64,000 nucleotides of DNA from Bacteroidota bacterium (GTDB lineage Bacteria > Bacteroidota > Bacteroidia > UBA8524): contig WGMZ01000013.1 in NCBI GenBank assembly GCA_016124735.1, positions 1 through 64,000 of the forward strand. The letters run 5' to 3'. Both the position numbers and the translations under genes were made by a program. Positions 45,145 to 54,839 of the stretch are shown here, piece by piece (position 1 is the first letter of the stretch; each line of letters begins with the position of its first letter). The notes under the pieces are model-generated. The model was given only the letters and a program-made list of their open reading frames with translations. It had not been told where the DNA came from and did no database searches.

Positions 45145-47094
45145 GTGAAGCTGTTCAAGAAAGCCAGTATAATTCTTTTTCTGTTTTGCCTGACTTCCGG
45201 CGCGATGCTGAAAGCACAGTCAGATACCGCTTACTCCTCATCGTACAAGACGAGTGAAGAAAATTTATTAATGGGAGTCGATAGCCTGCGGTATATCGAT
45301 ACCAGCATGGATGATTTCCATCTCTACTACCCGGCCTTCAAGAAAAATTATGGCCTGCTCGATTTGGGTAACAGTGGCACGGCCATCTACCCCTTGGTGT
45401 TTCAGCTGAATAATACTCCCGGTTTTGACTTAGGCTGGCATTACATGGATTTTAACCGAACGCTTTATTCAGAAAGCAACAATCTGTATAAAACCCGGAA
45501 GCCCATTACATCGCTGTATTACAAGCAAGGACCGAACAATTTACTGGGCATGGAAGCTTTGCATTCGCAAAACATCAAGCCCAACTGGAATTTCGGAGTG
45601 GAGTTTCGACGCCTGAAGGAAGATGGATTCTATATCAACCAAAGAAGTAGTTCTTACAATACCCGACTGTTCAACTGGTACCACACGAAAGATTTCCGTT
45701 ACCATGTGATTGGAAGTGCGATCTGGAACCGCATTGATAATCAGGAAAGCGGGGGAATTTATAACCGGGCATCTTTTGACACCTTAAGCGGAGCCATCCG
45801 AAATCCGCTGATTCACTATTATCAGGATCCTGTAAGAAACAAACTCAGAAGCAACCACTTTACCGTAACCCAGCTTTACCGCTTTGGGCAAAAACGGCAT
45901 TTCCCGACCGAGGCACTTGACAGCCTTAACCGACCGATACCGGATAGCATAGCTACTTTTATCCCTCAGCATCAAATCAGCTTGCGCGCCAGTTTACAGA
46001 CTTATTCAAACTTATTCACCGTAGGCAGTTTCAAGGAAGACAATTTCACGAATTTCTATCTTGACTCAACACAGACCTTCGACTCAACATTTTACCGGAA
46101 TGGAGAGTTGAGCCTGGGTTACGAAACGGGAGCTTTTAAACGAATGGCAGATGACAGTATCTCCATTCAGGAGAAGAAATACTATTTCAGTGCATTTTTT
46201 GACATCAATTTCATCAAGGTTGCCTGGCTGAAGGATTATGCAGCCTATACTAATATTGCGCTCCGTTCGGTCATTGCTACCCGCAGTTGGATGAAAGAAA
46301 AAACAGGATTGTATGCTAAGATTTATTCTTGTTTGCACGGTTACAATGCCGGGGATTTCGATCTTCATCTGCAAAGTGCCCAATACCTGAGCTTTTTCCG
46401 ATTTGAGGGATCCTTACGGCTCAAAGGCTATCAACCCAATTTTTTTAGTTACTACTATTTTGGCAATCATAATTTTTGGTACAATAAAAACCTGAAACAA
46501 CAGAAAGCCAATCAGCTTGAATTAAGCATCAGCAATAAAGGAAGCAATGAATGGTTTAGGCTCAGTTATACGGCCAACAATCTTAATGATTATATCTATC
46601 TGGGTCCGGATGCCATGCCGCATCAGTATTCATCATCTATCAATCTTCAACAAGCCAAGCTACAATTCAAAGCGGCTGTTCGTTGGTTGCACTGGCATGG
46701 CAATGTGGTCTGGCAAAAAGCGAGTGTACCCAGTGTACTTCCAGTTCCTCAGTTTGCCAGTAAACAGACTCTGTTTGCTGAAGGCTGGCTTTTTAAACAC
46801 AATTTAAGTGGACGGCTTGGCGTGGATTTATTTTGGTGCTCTCAATACAACGCTCCCGAGTATGTGGCTTCCCTTCGCAGTTTCAAGGTACAAGACCCTA
46901 ATGGAGCTTTTCAGGTGGGGAACTACCCTTTTATCAATGTATATGTAACCGGGCGCATCAAGACTGTAACCTTTTTTGTTATGCTCCAGCATGCTACTGC
47001 AGGGATTTTTGGCAATTCCTATTATTCATCGCCATACTATCCCATGCAACCGAGGGCGGTCCGTTTGGGGATACAATGGAAGCTCTACGAATAA
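45145..47094 (+). CDS. Putative outer-membrane porin, Porin_10 family
   Basis: 649 residues from GTG 45145, 3 nt after the previous stop; basic N-terminus and signal peptide ending near MLKAQ. A short N-terminal part (DDFHLYYPAFKKNYGLLDLGNSGTA) is followed by many amphipathic strands (PITSLYYKQGPNNLLGMEALHSQN, NWNFGVEFRRLKEDGFYINQRSS). These match the Bacteroidota 'putative porin' family. It is probably co-transcribed with the T9SS cargo protein. Confidence 0.87.
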   Translation: MKLFKKASIILFLFCLTSGAMLKAQSDTAYSSSYKTSEENLLMGVDSLRYIDTSMDDFHLYYPAFKKNYGLLDLGNSGTAIYPLVFQLNNTPGFDLGWHYMDFNRTLYSESNNLYKTRKPITSLYYKQGPNNLLGMEALHSQNIKPNWNFGVEFRRLKEDGFYINQRSSSYNTRLFNWYHTKDFRYHVIGSAIWNRIDNQESGGIYNRASFDTLSGAIRNPLIHYYQDPVRNKLRSNHFTVTQLYRFGQKRHFPTEALDSLNRPIPDSIATFIPQHQISLRASLQTYSNLFTVGSFKEDNFTNFYLDSTQTFDSTFYRNGELSLGYETGAFKRMADDSISIQEKKYYFSAFFDINFIKVAWLKDYAAYTNIALRSVIATRSWMKEKTGLYAKIYSCLHGYNAGDFDLHLQSAQYLSFFRFEGSLRLKGYQPNFFSYYYFGNHNFWYNKNLKQQKANQLELSISNKGSNEWFRLSYTANNLNDYIYLGPDAMPHQYSSSINLQQAKLQFKAAVRWLHWHGNVVWQKASVPSVLPVPQFASKQTLFAEGWLFKHNLSGRLGVDLFWCSQYNAPEYVASLRSFKVQDPNGAFQVGNYPFINVYVTGRIKTVTFFVMLQHATAGIFGNSYYSSPYYPMQPRAVRLGIQWKLYE

Positions 47095-47192
47095 GGCCCA
47101 ATATTTCGCTAAAATATAATTCATTAGTCTCCGTCCATTTCCCACAAAACCTTTTAATTGAAGTATTAATTCATTTTCACTTATAATTATTT

Positions 47193-47465
47193 CCTTTTTA
47201 TTAAAAAAAGAAAGTAAAAAATCGCACTTGCTTCCTCATTGACCTGCTATGCCTTCCTCCCGATAAATTTCGGGACGGAAGCCAGGAGCCTATTGCTGAC
47301 GCCAGCATTATATAACATCTCCGTCTGTAAAATTAGAAAAGCTCCTTTTGGGTGAGCTGGCCAAAATGCGCATAACGTTTTTTAGGGAGGCCAGATGCAA
47401 TGGCCGAACATTAATAAAAAAACAGAGAGCGGGGAAGCTTAATTTGGCCTTGAATTTTTTGGTTC
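47193..47465 (+). repeat. Dispersed intergenic repeat, copy 2 (short form)
   Basis: Homologue of 9751-10119, in the same orientation and also downstream of a plus-strand or between genes. It keeps CTTGCTTCCTCA, GCTATGCCTTCC, TCGGGACGGAAG, CTATTGCTGACGCC, GAGCTGGCCAAAATGCG, AGGGAGGCCAGATGCAATGG and TTTGGCCTTGAATTTTTT. It lacks the 80-bp insert of copy 1. The rest of the 602-nt gap 47095-47696 holds no gene; its last 37 nt are the next promoter. Confidence 0.8.
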
Positions 47466-47659
47466 TCGTATGTTTGACTGCAATGCGTTTCTTTAGTGAA
47501 ACAGGGCAGTGAGAATGGGAGAAGCATTTTGGTTCAGGCCAAAAATATCATTCAATAAAGAAATAGGACTATACTCATCAATCCGATGTGTGATTGAAAC
47601 GGAGGCTCTAGATATAATTTTTAAACTCTTTTACCAGTTGAGAGAAACACGGAATAATA

Positions 47660-47690
47660 TTGGCTTGCAAATAGAATGCACCTAACTTAG
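47660..47690 (+). promoter_or_regulatory. Promoter of the glutamate-synthase-like gene
   Basis: TTG (47660-47662), 20 nt, TAACTTAG (47683-47690; 7 of 8). The box ends 6 nt before the ATG at 47697, so the message should be leaderless or nearly so. Confidence 0.55.
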
Positions 47691-47696
47691 CGCATC

Positions 47697-49226
47697 ATGA
47701 GAGAAGCCATTCGTTTTACGTTCATTCTTTTATTCCTGATTGCATTGATTGTTTGCACAGTCATCTGGCCAATTCACGGGTTTATTGTTTTAGCGGTATT
47801 TATTCTGAGTATTGGAATGCATGATATTTTCCAGAGCAAACACAGTATTCTCAGAAACTTCCCGGTGTTGGGACACATGCGTTATCTTATGGAGCTTATC
47901 CGTCCGGAACTCCATCAATATTTTGTGGAGAACAATATCGAAGGGAAACCCATTGACCGGAACCGCCGCACCTATATCTATGCCAGGGCAAAACTTCAAA
48001 ATGAGATGCATCCCTTCGGAACAGAACTCGACGTGAATATCGAAGGCTATAAATGGATGCATCATAGTATTTATCCTGCCCCTGTTGCAACGGAATACCC
48101 TCGGGTAACCATTGGGGGCAAGGACTGTAAGCAACCCTATTCTGCCAGTTTATTTAATATCTCGGCCATGAGCTATGGCGCCTTGAGTAAAAATGCCATC
48201 ATGGCTTTGAACAAGGGTGCCAAGGCGGGGAACTTTTATCACAATACCGGTGAAGGCGGAATCTCGCCTTATCATCTTCAGGGCGGAGATTTGGTATATC
48301 AGGTAGGTACAGGCTATTTCGGTTGCCGGGATGAACATGGTCATTTTTCGCCGGAAAAGTTCCGTGAGTCGGCAGCGCATCCGGAAGTCAAGATGATAGA
48401 AATTAAAATATCCCAGGGTGCCAAACCCGGCCATGGGGGCGTTTTACCCGCGGCCAAAAACAATGCAGAAATAGCCTCCATTCGTGGTGTCGAGCCACAC
48501 ACCATGGTATTATCGCCTCCCGGACATTCCAAATTTAAAGATGCTGATGGTCTATTGGCCTTTATCAAAGAGATCAGAGAACTTTCAGATGGTAAACCCG
48601 TCGGGTTTAAACTCAGCGTAGGAAACAAAAGGGAATTCATTGAAATCTGCGATCGGATGGTGAAAACCGGTATTCTACCCGACTTTATCACTGTAGACGG
48701 CGCAGAAGGCGGGACGGGTGCCGCGCCTATTGATTTTTCCAACTACGTGGGCATGCCCTGGGAGGAAGCGCTCATTTTTGTAGTGGATACACTCAATGAA
48801 TTCGGATTGAAGGATCAGATTAAAGTAATCACCGCCACCAAAATTTTTACTGCATTCGACATATTTAAAGCCCTATGTCTTGGCGCCGACCTTTGCAACT
48901 CTGCACGTGGAATGCTATTGGCCCTGGGCTGCATACAAGCATTACGATGCGAATCGAATAAATGCCCAACAGGAGTAACCACCAATGATCCTCGTTTGAT
49001 GCGGGGTCTGGTTGTGGAAGACAAATGGCATCGGGTGAAGAACTACCAGGAGCAGACCCTCGATGATTTTCTGGAACTCTTTGCTGCTGCCGGATGTACC
49101 CGACTGGATCAGATGAACAGAACCCATATTTACAAAAAACTTGACCATATTGTTCATTCGTACCAGGAACTATTTCCTTCAAAACAGGTACGAACCATGG
49201 AGGCCAGCGAACTTCATGTCAATTAA
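47697..49226 (+). CDS. FMN-binding glutamate-synthase-family protein
   Basis: 509 residues. Two N-terminal helices (about 5-42), then the FMN-barrel domain of the glutamate synthase large subunit: FNISAMSYGALSKNAI, HNTGEGGISPYH, KISQGAKPGHGG, TVDGAEGGTGAAP and CLGADLCNSARGMLLALGCIQ with CESNKCPTGVTT. The glutaminase domain is absent, so it cannot act as a normal GltB. Membrane-attached members of this group are common; their electron partner is unknown. Confidence 0.9.
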   Translation: MREAIRFTFILLFLIALIVCTVIWPIHGFIVLAVFILSIGMHDIFQSKHSILRNFPVLGHMRYLMELIRPELHQYFVENNIEGKPIDRNRRTYIYARAKLQNEMHPFGTELDVNIEGYKWMHHSIYPAPVATEYPRVTIGGKDCKQPYSASLFNISAMSYGALSKNAIMALNKGAKAGNFYHNTGEGGISPYHLQGGDLVYQVGTGYFGCRDEHGHFSPEKFRESAAHPEVKMIEIKISQGAKPGHGGVLPAAKNNAEIASIRGVEPHTMVLSPPGHSKFKDADGLLAFIKEIRELSDGKPVGFKLSVGNKREFIEICDRMVKTGILPDFITVDGAEGGTGAAPIDFSNYVGMPWEEALIFVVDTLNEFGLKDQIKVITATKIFTAFDIFKALCLGADLCNSARGMLLALGCIQALRCESNKCPTGVTTNDPRLMRGLVVEDKWHRVKNYQEQTLDDFLELFAAAGCTRLDQMNRTHIYKKLDHIVHSYQELFPSKQVRTMEASELHVN

Positions 49227-49252
49227 TCATCCATAATTCATTAATTCGTAGC

Positions 49253-50353
49253 ATGATCCTTCGCGAAATCATTGCATACCTCGAAAAAATAGCTCCACCC
49301 AGCCTTCAGGAAACCTATGACAACTCCGGCTTATTGGTAGGGAACAGAGAAATGGAAATTACCAGGGCGCTCATTTGCCTTGACAGCATCCCGGAGGTGA
49401 TCGACGAAGCATTGGAAAAGGGAGCCAATTTGGTTATCGCCCACCATCCAATTGTATTCAACGGGTTGAAGCGATTTAACGGCTCGACCCACGTGGAGCA
49501 GGCAGTAATAAAAGCCATTAAAAACGACATTGCCATTTATGCTATCCATACAAATCTGGACAATGTATTGCAAAATGGAGTCAATCAAAAAATAGCAGAA
49601 AAGCTGGGTCTGACAGATACAAGGATACTGGAGCCTAAAATTGGAATTCTGCGAAAGTTAAGTGTCTTCTGTCCGGATAGTCATGCCGAACAAGTTCGTA
49701 TGGCGCTATTTAAGGCAGGTGCGGGAAAAGTAGGAAACTACGACGCATGCAGCTTTAACCTGCAGGGAGATGGAAGCTTTCGAGCTCTCGAGGGGGCAAA
49801 ACCCTATGTCGGAGAAATCGGTAAGATTCATTGGGAACCGGAAATTCGCATGGAGGTGGTATTCCCCGATTACCTTCAAAATGCCATCTTACGGGCCATG
49901 TTTAGAACACATCCTTATGAAGAAGTGGCCTATGACATTGTGAAACTTGAAAATAGCTGGAGTGCAGTTGGCTCCGGACTCATAGGCGATTTACCGGAAG
50001 AGATGAGTCCGCAGGAATTTCTGGAGCATATCAAAGTACGGATGAATATCCCCATGATTCGCTATACGGATTCCATCCATAAAAAGCTAAAAAAAGTGGC
50101 ACTTTGCGGAGGTTCCGGAAGCTTTCTTCTACAACGGGCCATAAGCCAGGATGCCCAGGTTTTTTTGAGCAGCGACTTCAAATACCACCAGTTTTTTGAG
50201 AGCGAGAAAAAGATCATGATTGCCGATGTAGGCCATTACGAAGGAGAATATTTCACGATTGAGTTACTGGGCCACTTATTAACAGAAAATTTCCCTACTT
50301 TTGCAGTCATTTTTTACGGTAATAATACCAACCCTTTAAAATACTATTGCTGA
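49253..50353 (+). CDS. Nif3-like dinuclear metal-centre protein
   Basis: 366 residues, the long Nif3/DUF34 form with a PII-like insert. Metal-binding segments are VIAHHPIVFNGLKR (paired His near 64), IYAIHTNLDN and, near the C-terminus, IADVGHYEGEY. A GTP cyclohydrolase-like or metal-chaperone role has been proposed for the family; the function is not settled. Its TGA overlaps the ATG of the zinc-ribbon gene. Confidence 0.92.
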   Translation: MILREIIAYLEKIAPPSLQETYDNSGLLVGNREMEITRALICLDSIPEVIDEALEKGANLVIAHHPIVFNGLKRFNGSTHVEQAVIKAIKNDIAIYAIHTNLDNVLQNGVNQKIAEKLGLTDTRILEPKIGILRKLSVFCPDSHAEQVRMALFKAGAGKVGNYDACSFNLQGDGSFRALEGAKPYVGEIGKIHWEPEIRMEVVFPDYLQNAILRAMFRTHPYEEVAYDIVKLENSWSAVGSGLIGDLPEEMSPQEFLEHIKVRMNIPMIRYTDSIHKKLKKVALCGGSGSFLLQRAISQDAQVFLSSDFKYHQFFESEKKIMIADVGHYEGEYFTIELLGHLLTENFPTFAVIFYGNNTNPLKYYC

Positions 50354-51087
50354 TGGAAGCAAGCATTGAAGAAAGATTGAATAATCTGGCCGACCTTCAG
50401 GCCATCGACTCGAAGATTGATGAAATCAAAGCAATTCGCGGAGAATTGCCCATGGAAGTTTCGGATTTGGAGGACGATATCGCTGGTTTGGAGACCCGTA
50501 TTGAAAAATATGGCGAAGAGATTAAGGAGCAAGAAGGTTCTATTTCAGCGAATAAAAATAAAATAAAGGAAGCACAGCAATTCATCAAGAAATATCAAAC
50601 ACAGCTTGACAATGTAAAAAACAACCGTGAATACGATGCCTTGAGCAAAGAGATCGAGATTCAGGGATTGGAAATTCAAGCTGCAGAGAAAAGAATTGGT
50701 GAGTACGGCAAACAAATCGAACTCAAAAAAGAAACGCTGGACGCTGCAAATGCTGAACTGGAAGGCCGTAAGCTTGATTTAGAGAACAAGAAAAAGGAAT
50801 TGTCTACCATTATCGAGGAGACAGAAAAAGAAGAGAAAGAATTAATGACGAAACGCAACAAGGCAGAGGCCAAGTTGGAAGATCGTCTTCGCGTAGCATA
50901 CAACCGTATTCGCCAGAATGTAAAAAATGGCATTGCGGTTGCGAATGTTGAGCGGAATTCCTGTACCGGATGTTTCGGAAATATTCCTCCTCAAATGCAA
51001 GCGGATATTCGTTCCCGTAAAAAGATCATTGTATGCGAACATTGTGGTCGCATTCTGATTGACTCGAATGAAGAAGCCACTTCTTAA
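50353..51087 (+). CDS. Coiled-coil protein with C4 zinc ribbon
   Basis: 244 residues from ATG 50353 (TGATG overlap with the Nif3 gene; a TTG six nt earlier is less likely). Residues about 20-180 form a long heptad coiled coil rich in Glu and Lys. The C-terminus has CTGCFGN and CEHCGRIL, a four-cysteine zinc ribbon. Such proteins commonly stand next to nif3 in many phyla. They resemble the Chlamydia CT398/CdsZ fold; the function is unknown. Confidence 0.88.
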   Translation: MEASIEERLNNLADLQAIDSKIDEIKAIRGELPMEVSDLEDDIAGLETRIEKYGEEIKEQEGSISANKNKIKEAQQFIKKYQTQLDNVKNNREYDALSKEIEIQGLEIQAAEKRIGEYGKQIELKKETLDAANAELEGRKLDLENKKKELSTIIEETEKEEKELMTKRNKAEAKLEDRLRVAYNRIRQNVKNGIAVANVERNSCTGCFGNIPPQMQADIRSRKKIIVCEHCGRILIDSNEEATS

Positions 51088-51107
51088 TCGAATTTAAAAG
51101 AAATACG

Positions 51108-51142
51108 AACCCCGGGATGAAAGCATCGCCGGGGTTTTTTTA
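51108..51142 (+). terminator. Terminator of the nif3/zinc-ribbon unit
   Basis: AACCCCGG (51108-51115) pairs with CCGGGGTT, with inner GATG/CATC pairing, followed by TTTTTT. The T-run merges into the -7-like TTATTTTG (51140-51147) of the next gene, so terminator and promoter overlap. Confidence 0.88.
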
Positions 51143-51153
51143 TTTTGCATCAA

Positions 51154-52644
51154 ATGCGCCAACTTCTCCTTTCCTTCTTTCTGCTCGCAACTACTTTGCT
51201 CCATGCCAATAAGGAGGCATTTGTCTTTACGCCAAAGATTGTTGAAGCCTATCATGAAATAATGGCCCTGCGTCTGGAAAAAGGGAATGACTTGTTGAAG
51301 GAAGAGGCGAAAAAAAATGCGAAGTCCCCCGCACTCGCCTTTGTTTCGGAATACTATTATTTCCTGAAATCTTTTATCAATGAAGATGTTCAGGAATTCG
51401 ACAAAGAAATAGAGGCTTTCAATAAGCGACTTTCAATAATCAGGCAAGGCGATCAGGAATCGCCCTACTACCTGTATTGTCAGGCTGAACTTTTGCTGCA
51501 TCAGGCTGCAATGCGATTCAAGTTTCGCGACTACCTGCGGGGAGCAAATAACGTGAGAGACGCCTATAAGCTCCTTGAGAAAAATATTCAGCTCTATCCA
51601 AAGTTCAGCCCTCAGTACAAATCCATGGGAATGCTCCAGGTTTTGGTTGGAACAGTTCCCGATAACTATTTATGGATTACCGATTTGTTGGGGATGAAAG
51701 GCAATATCCACGACGGAATGAAAAAAATAGAATCCTTCCGCAATGCTCCGTTTGTAAATCCTGAAACTGAAATGCTAAAAGAAGAAGCGCTGTTTATGTA
51801 CGCTTTTCTTCAATTGCATATTGTCAAGGAAAAAGAAGAAGCCTGGCAGGTCGTAGAAGCGTCAACCCGAAATTATTCCAATAATTTACTGCAGTGTTAT
51901 GTCCGTGCTGCCATCGGACTTCAATGTAAAAAAACAGATGAGGTTATACGCACCCTGAACCAGCGTCCGAAAGACAAAGAGTATGCTCGTTTTTATTTTC
52001 TCGAATATATGCTGGGCAAAGCATATTTGTTCAAGCAAGACAGTAGCGCCCAAATACACTTTAAAACCTTTGTCAGTTTTTTTAAAGGAAAAAATTACAT
52101 CAAAGACGCCTATCGTAAGCTCGGTTGGTCCTACCTCTGCATGGGAGATGAAGACAAATACCATATCTACATGGGTCTGGTTGAAAGATACGGCCAGGCA
52201 GACATCGATGAGGACAAGCAAGCCCTTTTGGAAGCTGAGAAAAAGGACATTCCTCAGCCTGAGATTCTTCGTGGCAGAATGTATTTCGATGGAGGATACT
52301 ATAAAGAGGCTCTGAATATTTTAAAATCGCTGGAAAATAGAAAATGGGATCGCGAGCAGGACGCTATTGAATATCCCTACCGACTTGCACGTGTTTACGA
52401 CGAAAGCAATCAAACTGATTTAGCCATATCGTATTATAAAAAAACAATTGCAATTGGGGCGAACGCTATTTGGTATTTTGCTGCAAATTCAAGTCTTCAC
52501 CTGGGACTGATCTACGAAAAAGAAGGAAAATACGATTTGGCAAAACAGTATTTCAACAAGGCTATGAACTTCCCGAATCAGGAATATACTTTCGGCATCA
52601 ATCAACAGGCAAAATCCGGTCTGGAACGACTCAAAGAAAAGTAA
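51154..52644 (+). CDS. TPR-repeat secreted protein
   Basis: 496 residues from ATG 51154; a TTG at 51145 lies within the promoter-like T-run. Signal peptide LLSFFLLATTLLHA. The rest is alpha-helical, with C-terminal tetratricopeptide repeats such as YPYRLARVYDESNQTDLAISYYKKTI and SSLHLGLIYEKEGKYDLAKQYFNKAM. Likely a periplasmic or outer-membrane-attached scaffold; no further function. Confidence 0.85.
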   Translation: MRQLLLSFFLLATTLLHANKEAFVFTPKIVEAYHEIMALRLEKGNDLLKEEAKKNAKSPALAFVSEYYYFLKSFINEDVQEFDKEIEAFNKRLSIIRQGDQESPYYLYCQAELLLHQAAMRFKFRDYLRGANNVRDAYKLLEKNIQLYPKFSPQYKSMGMLQVLVGTVPDNYLWITDLLGMKGNIHDGMKKIESFRNAPFVNPETEMLKEEALFMYAFLQLHIVKEKEEAWQVVEASTRNYSNNLLQCYVRAAIGLQCKKTDEVIRTLNQRPKDKEYARFYFLEYMLGKAYLFKQDSSAQIHFKTFVSFFKGKNYIKDAYRKLGWSYLCMGDEDKYHIYMGLVERYGQADIDEDKQALLEAEKKDIPQPEILRGRMYFDGGYYKEALNILKSLENRKWDREQDAIEYPYRLARVYDESNQTDLAISYYKKTIAIGANAIWYFAANSSLHLGLIYEKEGKYDLAKQYFNKAMNFPNQEYTFGINQQAKSGLERLKEK

Positions 52645-53013
52645 AGGACGACTACCTGGCTTCTACGAAAATAGGCGAAGCAATCCAGCTGCGTATATTA
52701 GTACCAGCCGGTTATCCTCCCAATCAAACTGTTTTTCAGACCCAGGATAAACATATCGCTTTACCTATGAAAAATTTCGTTGCTTTCACTTTTTTCCTGT
52801 GTTGTTCTACTTGAGTGGCGCAAATTTCAACATGACTGTTGTCAATTTCGGAATCATATTCTTCTTTGATGATTGATTTGCCAAATCATAGAAAACGAAT
52901 TCATTTAGCAGTCCAATATTTCACTCTGCACTGGCATTTAATGGGTTAGCGCACTTTATTCCCCAGATTGGAACAGCTCTTGATTATAGTTAATCTCACT
53001 TACTATAATCACC
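52645..53013. other. Gene-free gap between the TPR and OMP genes
   Basis: No coding region, RNA gene or terminator is visible. The one structured site is a palindrome TGATTTG-C-CAAATCA at 52874-52888. An open frame at 52470-52814 in another phase overlaps the TPR gene and is taken as chance. Confidence 0.6.
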
Positions 53014-53667
53014 ATGAAGAAATATTTTACTCTCCTCATTTTCTCACTATTCATTTCACAAGTTAACGCACAGCTGGAAGCGGGCAGAATCTACACAACT
53101 GGTTTCGGCAGCATCTATCATTCAAATGATAAGGTTATCACAAGCGGTACAGGCATTCTAACAACGACTCTAAAGGGCACAAAAGAGTTCAACGGAAAGA
53201 TCGGTTTAGGAGCCGGTTATTTTCTAACCAAGCATATTGCAGTCGGAGGAAACGTTCACCTCAACACACATAAAATCCAATTCAACGACACTTCAAATAG
53301 AATTGATAAATACAGAATAATGGGACTGGGTCTTTCCGCCCGATACTATATTACCATTGCGTCCAATTTTTACTTTTACGGCTCTTTGGGTTACGCCATC
53401 GGGTTTCAGAAATATACCAATATGCGTGGACAGGTCACAGATGTCAACCCGAAAGTCATCAATCAAAGTATTGGAATTAGTCCCGGTTTTACCTGGTTTG
53501 CCAGCGACAATTTCGCTTTCAATGCCTCCTGGGGATTTCTTGGATTGAAGCACAAAAGAACGCGAACCACAAATTCAACTAGTGAAACAACCTTCAAACA
53601 GAATGAACTGATGGCAAACTTCGGGTTAAGTCAGATCAACTTTGGCGTGATGGTATTCATTGATTAA
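53014..53667 (+). CDS. Small outer-membrane beta-barrel protein
   Basis: 217 residues. Signal peptide ending VNAQ, then eight or so amphipathic strands: FNGKIGLGAGYFLTKHIAVGGNV, YRIMGLGLSARYYITIASNFYFYGSLGYAIGF and a final INFGVMVFID. This matches the general OMP_b-brl pattern of Bacteroidota. It is not an obvious paralogue of the 12369-15303 array. Its stop is 1 nt from the convergent ccmB stop. Confidence 0.8.
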   Translation: MKKYFTLLIFSLFISQVNAQLEAGRIYTTGFGSIYHSNDKVITSGTGILTTTLKGTKEFNGKIGLGAGYFLTKHIAVGGNVHLNTHKIQFNDTSNRIDKYRIMGLGLSARYYITIASNFYFYGSLGYAIGFQKYTNMRGQVTDVNPKVINQSIGISPGFTWFASDNFAFNASWGFLGLKHKRTRTTNSTSETTFKQNELMANFGLSQINFGVMVFID

Positions 53668-53668
53668 A

Positions 53669-54325
53669 TCACTCTTTCCAAAGCCAGGGATACAGAACGA
53701 ATCCCAGCATGGAAACCATCAAATAAAATATAAACACCACCAAGAGGTCATTGTAGAGAAGGGAAACTTCCAAACCGTCTACTGCTGTTTTACTCGCTTT
53801 CACGGCAATCAGTAAAAGAGGAATCAATAATGGGATACTTAAAACCGGCATTATCAAATGTCCGTTTCCTGTTTTAGAGGAAACTGCCGACACCATGGTC
53901 AGAACGGAGGAGAATGCCGCGCTTCCCAGGGTCACAGCAAGGATAAACCAGCCCAAGTGGTCGGCTTGTTGTCCCAGTAATAATGTATAGGCAACCAGGA
54001 CAAGCAGAGAAAGCACCACCATCAAAAGTGAATTGTAGAGAATTTTTGCAATGAGCAAACTTGCCGGATGTACCAATTGATGCAGGTAGAGCATGCGTCC
54101 TTTCGACTCCTGCATAAAACTTTTTGCAATCGCACTCACCCCGGAAAAAAGAAGTATTACCCAGTACAAAGCATTCCAGGAAGGCGGGTCCAGGCGCTGC
54201 ATGGCGAGGTATACCACATAGGTTGCTGCCACTGCATAAAGCAAAATTCCCTGCACCGTGAATTTTTGGCGCCACTCTTGCTTTAGTTCTTTGCGTAACA
54301 ACCACATGACTTGTACCCACTTCAT
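53669..54325 (-). CDS. ccmB: Heme exporter protein B
   Basis: 218 residues with six helices. CcmB is the membrane subunit of the ABC exporter needed for cytochrome c maturation. LRKELKQEWRQK at the N-terminus and LLYNSLLMVVLSLLVLVAYTLL-type helices are typical, as are LGSAAFSSVLTMVSAVSSKTGN and a short periplasmic end. It stands alone: ccmA, C and E are not in the window. It fits the diheme cytochrome gene at 56323. Confidence 0.9.
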   Translation of the reverse strand: MKWVQVMWLLRKELKQEWRQKFTVQGILLYAVAATYVVYLAMQRLDPPSWNALYWVILLFSGVSAIAKSFMQESKGRMLYLHQLVHPASLLIAKILYNSLLMVVLSLLVLVAYTLLLGQQADHLGWFILAVTLGSAAFSSVLTMVSAVSSKTGNGHLIMPVLSIPLLIPLLLIAVKASKTAVDGLEVSLLYNDLLVVFIFYLMVSMLGFVLYPWLWKE

Positions 54326-54368
54326 GACGCTTTTTTCTTAATTTCGACCGCGAATTTTTAGCAAAACT

Positions 54369-54839
54369 ATGTTATATCAATTGGAAAAACTGAACAAGGA
54401 AGAAAAAGAGCTGGTGCTAAATGCCCCTGCGTACATCACCATCCTGATTGCCGGAGCCGATGATGACATCACCGAAGCTGAAGTAAAACGTTCCCTGCAA
54501 CTTGTTCACATAAAGACTTATTCGGAGTCCGTGGATATCCGTGACGTTTACCAGGAAATTGACCACGATTATGAAGGGCATCTCAACGAATTGATTGAGT
54601 CTATGCCGAAAAACCTGGAAGAGCGAACCGAACAATTGGTGAAAACATTAAGTAAATTAAACGGTATCCTGAAGAAGATTGATCACCGCATCGCTCATAA
54701 GTACTATCTGAGTCTCCTGAGTTTTGCTGCATTCATCGCCCGTGCCGCGGGAGGTGTTTTGGGATTTGACCGGGTTTCATTTCGCGAGGAGAAATACGTT
54801 CATCTTCCAATGATTCAGGACCCAAATACGGAACAATGA
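54369..54839 (+). CDS. TerB-like conserved hypothetical protein
   Basis: 156 residues, helical and acidic. The segment AGADDDITEAEVKRSLQLV resembles the acidic metal-binding region of TerB-like proteins, but the similarity is short. A later part (KINGILKKIDHRIAHKYYLSLLSFAAFIARAAGG-like) is amphipathic. The end overlaps the accC start by 4 bp (ATGA), so the two products are made in a fixed ratio and may work together. Confidence 0.68.
   Translation: MLYQLEKLNKEEKELVLNAPAYITILIAGADDDITEAEVKRSLQLVHIKTYSESVDIRDVYQEIDHDYEGHLNELIESMPKNLEERTEQLVKTLSKLNGILKKIDHRIAHKYYLSLLSFAAFIARAAGGVLGFDRVSFREEKYVHLPMIQDPNTEQ

Noticed and set aside
47095-47696. tRNA or rRNA gene in the long gap
   Set aside because: No cloverleaf arms, TTCGA-type loop or CCA end could be found; the repeat explains the conserved part.
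52470-52814. 114-residue open frame across the end of the TPR gene
   Set aside because: Mostly a frame-shifted shadow of TPR coding sequence, with no domain or start context.
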